A stretch of 17,634 nucleotides of DNA from Methylobacter sp. GTDB lineage: Bacteria > Pseudomonadota > Gammaproteobacteria > Methylococcales > Methylomonadaceae. Made by a program: the position numbers and the translations under genes. The stretch is taken from NCBI RefSeq assembly GCF_023227905.1, contig NZ_JALOCF010000072.1:1-17634 (forward strand), read 5' to 3'. Shown in pieces: positions 14,682-17,634 of this stretch. How positions within the stretch are numbered: the stretch's first letter is position 1; each line of letters begins with the position of its first letter. The notes below the pieces were generated by a model. That model was not told where the DNA came from. It did not search any database and saw nothing but the letters and a program-made list of their open reading frames with translations.

Positions 14682-15865
14682 ACCTCGACTCCCGCACGAT
14701 GATGGTGATGATGTCCGCGTTGATTCTGCTGTTTTCCGGCCTGCTGACATTAGCAGGGTTGCAAGCTGGTAATACCCGCGGAATGCAACACTGGGCAGCC
14801 GGTAGTCTATGCATCGGGCTGGGCCTGGGCTTTGCATTGCTCCAGCAGGATTTACCCGGCAGCGCTTGGGTTCTGGTCTTCGGCGCTACATTGGTGGCGG
14901 CGGGAACAGGCTTCCAATTCAACGGCATCCAGGCGTTCAAGACAGGGCTCTGCAGCAAACACATTCCATGGTCGCTGGCAGGACTGGTATTTATTCAAGG
15001 CATTTGGTTCGTTGTCCTCCATCCTGATATTCATGCTCGCGTCGTCGCCAATTCGTTAGTGCTTGCCTTATGTAATGCGGCCTGCGCCCGTGCCTTGTTC
15101 ATCCGCATAGAGCAACCGCTACGCACCGCGTATTGGTTTACCGGTGCTTCATTCGCGGCAGTTGCGACGATGTTACTGATCAGGGCAATAGTCGTTTTTC
15201 TTGCTCCGGCCAATACCTACGGCCTTTATACGCAAGCATCGATCAATCCTGTGACTTTTTTTATTGGCAGCATGGCGCAAATGTGCCTGGCTTTCGGCTT
15301 CGTGCTGATGCTGAATTACCGACTTTCTGCGGATCTTCAAAAATTGGCATTAAGTGATGCGCTGACCGGAGCGCTGAACCGGCGTAGCCTGGAACAGGAG
15401 GCTGCCCGCCTGTCCGCACGGTGTACCCGCACCGGAGATGCACTGGCAATCCTGATGATCGACGTTGACCATTTTAAGTCTATCAATGACCGTTATGGTC
15501 ACCCTGTCGGAGACGAGGTATTGAAGCGTCTGGCGGCGATAGCGCATGCAACCATTCGGAGCGACGATTATTTTGCCCGCTATGGAGGTGAAGAATTCTG
15601 CATTCTGCTGCCGTCAACGACCGAAAACGATGCCTGGATAATTGCTGACCGCTTACGTCAGAACTATGCCGCGTTGGCAATGGAGTTCGGCGGCGAAGTT
15701 TTGCACAGTACCATCAGCATCGGGGTATCTAGTTCAATACATGCCGGACTGGAGTTCAGCTCACTGGTAGCGGCCGCCGATCAGGCAATGTATCGCGCCA
15801 AACAGGAAGGCCGTAATCGAGTGGTGATGCATTCATCATACTGCTTGAATCAGGTTGGTGCGTAA
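14678..15865 (+). CDS. Membrane-anchored diguanylate cyclase (GGDEF)
   Basis: 395 residues. The N-terminal 215 residues hold about seven membrane segments (first around 8-28, last around 191-212) and form an integral-membrane sensor, the layout of MASE-type or 7TM sensors, though I do not recognise the subtype. The GGDEF domain (about 222-385) has DALTGALNRR (227-236), the metal-binding DVDHFK (262-267), the active-site GGEEF (303-307) and the upstream RxxD inhibitory site RSDD (294-297). All residues for c-di-GMP synthesis and product feedback are present. It is transcribed away from the fusion pump; whether they share control is unknown. Start at 14678 overlaps a short upstream ORF. A hairpin lies 6 bases after the stop. 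Confidence 0.92.
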   Translation: MNLDSRTMMVMMSALILLFSGLLTLAGLQAGNTRGMQHWAAGSLCIGLGLGFALLQQDLPGSAWVLVFGATLVAAGTGFQFNGIQAFKTGLCSKHIPWSLAGLVFIQGIWFVVLHPDIHARVVANSLVLALCNAACARALFIRIEQPLRTAYWFTGASFAAVATMLLIRAIVVFLAPANTYGLYTQASINPVTFFIGSMAQMCLAFGFVLMLNYRLSADLQKLALSDALTGALNRRSLEQEAARLSARCTRTGDALAILMIDVDHFKSINDRYGHPVGDEVLKRLAAIAHATIRSDDYFARYGGEEFCILLPSTTENDAWIIADRLRQNYAALAMEFGGEVLHSTISIGVSSSIHAGLEFSSLVAAADQAMYRAKQEGRNRVVMHSSYCLNQVGA

Positions 15866-15871
15866 CCTGAG

Positions 15872-15892
15872 GAAGCGCTGCAAATGCGCTTC
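15872..15892 (+). terminator. Hairpin after the diguanylate cyclase
   Basis: A perfect 7-bp stem, GAAGCGC and GCGCTTC, around a 7-base loop, 6 bases after the stop codon. It is followed by AAACC, not a T-run, so it would be a weak intrinsic terminator or a 3'-end stabilising hairpin. Confidence 0.4.
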
Positions 15893-16037
15893 AAACCATC
15901 AGAGCCATTTTGCATTGAGAGCGACTCTGGTTGCTTTAATTGGGATATCATAAATTTTTATGGCAAGTCGAATTAATATCTATCCTGGACAAACGATGGA
16001 GTCTAAACAGGCTGCCTGATTAATCAGCACTTATGTT

Positions 16038-16064
16038 CTCGCTGATCTTCAGGCGTTCAGCGAG
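16038..16064. terminator. Hairpin downstream of gluQ
   Basis: A perfect 8-bp stem, CTCGCTGA (16038-16045) and TCAGCGAG (16057-16064), around 11 bases. It stands 20 bases after the gluQ stop between two convergent genes. No T-run on either strand, so termination is possible but not proven. Confidence 0.35.
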
Positions 16065-16084
16065 GGCATAGGGATAATATTCAG

Positions 16085-16990
16085 CTAAAAATCGCAACTA
16101 ACGGCATGGGCATTTTTTAACACGTCCGGATTCCAATGCTCAACCGCCCAGCTAAGCAGCTCGCTTACCGGAGCTTGTTGCAGTTCAATCGGCGGGTTTT
16201 GCTTTAATAAGGCCAGCAACTCAAAAATAACCCGATGAGGCGATGTCAAGCCAACCGCCATCGCCTGTGTCTGTTTACTGAGTTTATAGCCTTGTTCATC
16301 CACAATAACAGGGACATGCATATAGCCGGGAGTATGAAACCCCAGCAGCTGTTGCAAGTACATCTGTTTCGGCGTTTCATCCAGCAAATCAAAGCCGCGG
16401 ACGATTTGATTAACATGCTGCAAATCATCATCAATCACTACCGCAAATTGATAGGCGATAATCCGGTCTTTGCGCTTCACGATAAAATCGCCATCTTGCT
16501 CGGCGAGATTATGGGAAACCGGGCCCTGCAATTTATCCTGAAAAGTGATGATGCGCTTATCGGCTTTAATGCGCAGTGCATATGGGACGTCAGGCAGGGT
16601 TTGCCGCTCTCTGCATATGCCGGGATAAACATCGGACTGCGATTGTCCTCTGTCACCAGCTGTCAGCGTTTTTCTGCTGCATGTGCAAGGATAGACCAGC
16701 TTGTTTGTTTGTAAGTCGCTGATGACATCGTTATAAATGTCAATATGTCGGCTTTGATAATAAACATCACCGTCCCAATACAGGCCAAAAGCCTCCAGGG
16801 TTTTTAATATGCTATCAGCGGAGCCTTTTACGTTTCTGGGGGAATCGAGGTCGTCAATGCGTAGCAGCCACAGACCTTGTTGGGAGCGGGCTTGAAGAAA
16901 TCCGGCAAGGGCCGTGTAGATGGAACCGAGGTGTAAAGGGCCGGTAGGCGATGGTGCAAACCGGCCAATAGCGGGTTGTTTATCCAGCAT
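16085..16990 (-). CDS. gluQ: Glutamyl-Q tRNA(Asp) synthetase
   Basis: 301 residues, near the E. coli protein (about 300). It is a shortened relative of glutamyl-tRNA synthetase that activates glutamate and attaches it to queuosine-34 of tRNA(Asp). Sequence shows the N-terminal GRFAPSPTGPLHLGS with the HIGH-type motif (20-23), the zinc site CTCSR ... YPGICRE (Cys102, Cys104, Tyr122, Cys126) and the KMSKS-type YKLSKQ (235-240). The tRNA anticodon-binding domain of full synthetases is absent, as expected. Its ATG overlaps the stop of dksA (TAATG), so translation is likely coupled. This dksA-gluQ order is typical of gammaproteobacteria. Confidence 0.95.
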   Translation of the reverse strand: MLDKQPAIGRFAPSPTGPLHLGSIYTALAGFLQARSQQGLWLLRIDDLDSPRNVKGSADSILKTLEAFGLYWDGDVYYQSRHIDIYNDVISDLQTNKLVYPCTCSRKTLTAGDRGQSQSDVYPGICRERQTLPDVPYALRIKADKRIITFQDKLQGPVSHNLAEQDGDFIVKRKDRIIAYQFAVVIDDDLQHVNQIVRGFDLLDETPKQMYLQQLLGFHTPGYMHVPVIVDEQGYKLSKQTQAMAVGLTSPHRVIFELLALLKQNPPIELQQAPVSELLSWAVEHWNPDVLKNAHAVSCDF

Positions 16991-17424
16991 TAACCCATTT
17001 GTTTTTCACGAATTTCATCAAGTGTTTTGCAGTCGATGCACAGAGTGGCAGTCGGTCTGGCTTCCAGACGGCGGATACCGATTTCGATACCGCAAGACTC
17101 ACAGTAACCGTAATCGCCTGATTCGATTTCTTTGAGGGCTTCATCAATTTTTTTGATTAGCCGACGCTCGCGATCACGGGTCCTTAATTCCAGACTGAAT
17201 TCCGATTCCTGAGACGCTCGGTCATTTGGATCAGGAAAATTAGACGCATCGTCCTGCATATGATGCACGGTGCGATCTACCTCGTGCATTAATTCGCCTT
17301 TCCAATTGTTAAGAATATCCTCAAAATGCTTTAATTGAGCACTGTTCATATATTCTTCGCCTTCTTTTTCTTGATAATGCTTAAAACTGAAAGGTGACGC
17401 GCCAGCTTTAGAATTTTCGGTCAT
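16990..17424 (-). CDS. dksA: RNA polymerase-binding transcription factor DksA
   Basis: 144 residues (E. coli 151). DksA enters the secondary channel of RNA polymerase and, with ppGpp, represses rRNA promoters and activates others. The coiled-coil tip has the two functional aspartates Asp65 and Asp68 in FPDPNDRASQESEF. The C-terminal zinc finger is complete: Cys108, Cys111, Cys129, Cys132 (YCESCG ... LCIDCKTL). The ATG at 17424 has AGGAG 7 bases upstream. It is the first gene of the dksA-gluQ operon. Confidence 0.96.
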   Translation of the reverse strand: MTENSKAGASPFSFKHYQEKEGEEYMNSAQLKHFEDILNNWKGELMHEVDRTVHHMQDDASNFPDPNDRASQESEFSLELRTRDRERRLIKKIDEALKEIESGDYGYCESCGIEIGIRRLEARPTATLCIDCKTLDEIREKQMG

Positions 17425-17462
17425 CCATTAACTCCTAAGACAAGATTAAATAAAACCGCGCA

Positions 17463-17491
17463 TTTTTAGCAGAATAGCAACCGGATAGCAA
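17463..17491 (-). promoter_or_regulatory. Putative dksA promoter with GC-rich discriminator
   Basis: On the minus strand TTGCTA (17491-17486) is 17 bp from TGC-TAAAAA (-10 at 17468-17463), with the TG of an extended -10. The next bases are TGCGCGG, a GC-rich stretch between the -10 and the likely start, the discriminator type linked to ppGpp/DksA repression. In E. coli dksA represses its own promoter; similar control here is inferred. Confidence 0.5.
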
Positions 17492-17509
17492 GGTTTATTG
17501 ATATCATCC

Positions 17510-17530
17510 CAGGGCAATCGCGCTATCTCG
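17510..17530 (+). repeat. Possible left end of an insertion sequence
   Basis: CAGGGCAATCGCGC starts 72 bp before the transposase ATG, at a typical distance for a terminal inverted repeat of an ISAs1-type element. The right end is outside the window, so this cannot be tested here. Confidence 0.3.
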
Positions 17531-17581
17531 CCATTGACAGGACAAGAAGTATAGAATTGGCAATTTGCAGAGATAACAAGA

Positions 17582-17634
17582 ATGTTACCCAATCCGCTGC
17601 CGTATTTCGAAGACCTCAAAGACCCACGCCGCGA
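17582..17634 (+). CDS. ISAs1-family transposase, N-terminal fragment cut by the window edge
   Basis: Only 17 codons are visible: MLPNPLPYFEDLKDPRR. The Phe-x-Asp-Leu-x-Asp-Pro-Arg-Arg wording is the start of the transposase-associated N-terminal domain of ISAs1 (H-repeat type) transposases. The frame is open to the edge. A weak purine-rich ribosome site (AGATAACAAG) precedes the ATG. Whether the element is intact cannot be seen. Confidence 0.65.
   Translation, partial: MLPNPLPYFEDLKDPRR

Noticed and set aside
17534..17558. TTGACA ... TAGAAT promoter for the transposase
   Set aside because: The boxes are only about 12 bp apart, too close for a sigma-70 promoter.

Overview
The window reads as chromosomal DNA of a gammaproteobacterium. 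The clearest marker is the dksA-gluQ pair at the right end, overlapping as TAATG. Moderate GC content and a short palindromic dispersed repeat at the left edge fit a Methylococcales-type (methanotroph) genome, but that last step is an inference. There are no rRNA or tRNA genes, no CRISPR array and no complete insertion sequence. Most genes are on the minus strand.

Layout. 1-160: dispersed repeat made of nested hairpins. 234-761 (+): DinB-fold protein, convergent with an unrecognised double-anchored exported protein (767-1402, -). 1536-2614 (-): two small genes of the kind often found in gene cassettes, a cold-shock/Excalibur membrane protein and a DUF3465 exported protein, with a half attC-like motif just upstream of the second. 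2695-5557 (-): a YddA-like ABC transporter whose ATPase motifs are all degraded, followed 40 bp later by a GH5 glycosidase without signal peptide. 5753-6589 (-): Tat-exported metallophosphoesterase. 6642-9314 (-): P-type ATPase with Na,K-ATPase-like (P2C) motifs. 9437-10508 (-): a zinc-ribbon membrane protein and a degenerate HMA-domain ORF, separated by a decayed attC-like site. 10569-14375 (-): a 1268-residue protein joining a complete AI-2E/PerM-type permease to a complete P2-type Ca2+-ATPase-like pump. 14678-15865 (+): membrane-bound GGDEF diguanylate cyclase, divergent from the fusion pump and possibly coupled to a short leader peptide. 16085-17424 (-): dksA then gluQ. 17582-17634 (+): start of an ISAs1-type transposase, cut by the window edge.

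How they may work together. Two P2 ATPases suggest investment in cation homeostasis; they belong to different subfamilies and are separated by cassette-like small genes. dksA-gluQ links the stringent response with tRNA modification. The ABC-GH5 pair looks like an operon. The strongest candidates for something new are the permease-ATPase fusion and the ABC transporter with an inactivated nucleotide-binding domain. The attC-like remnants suggest that some of the small genes arrived as integron cassettes.
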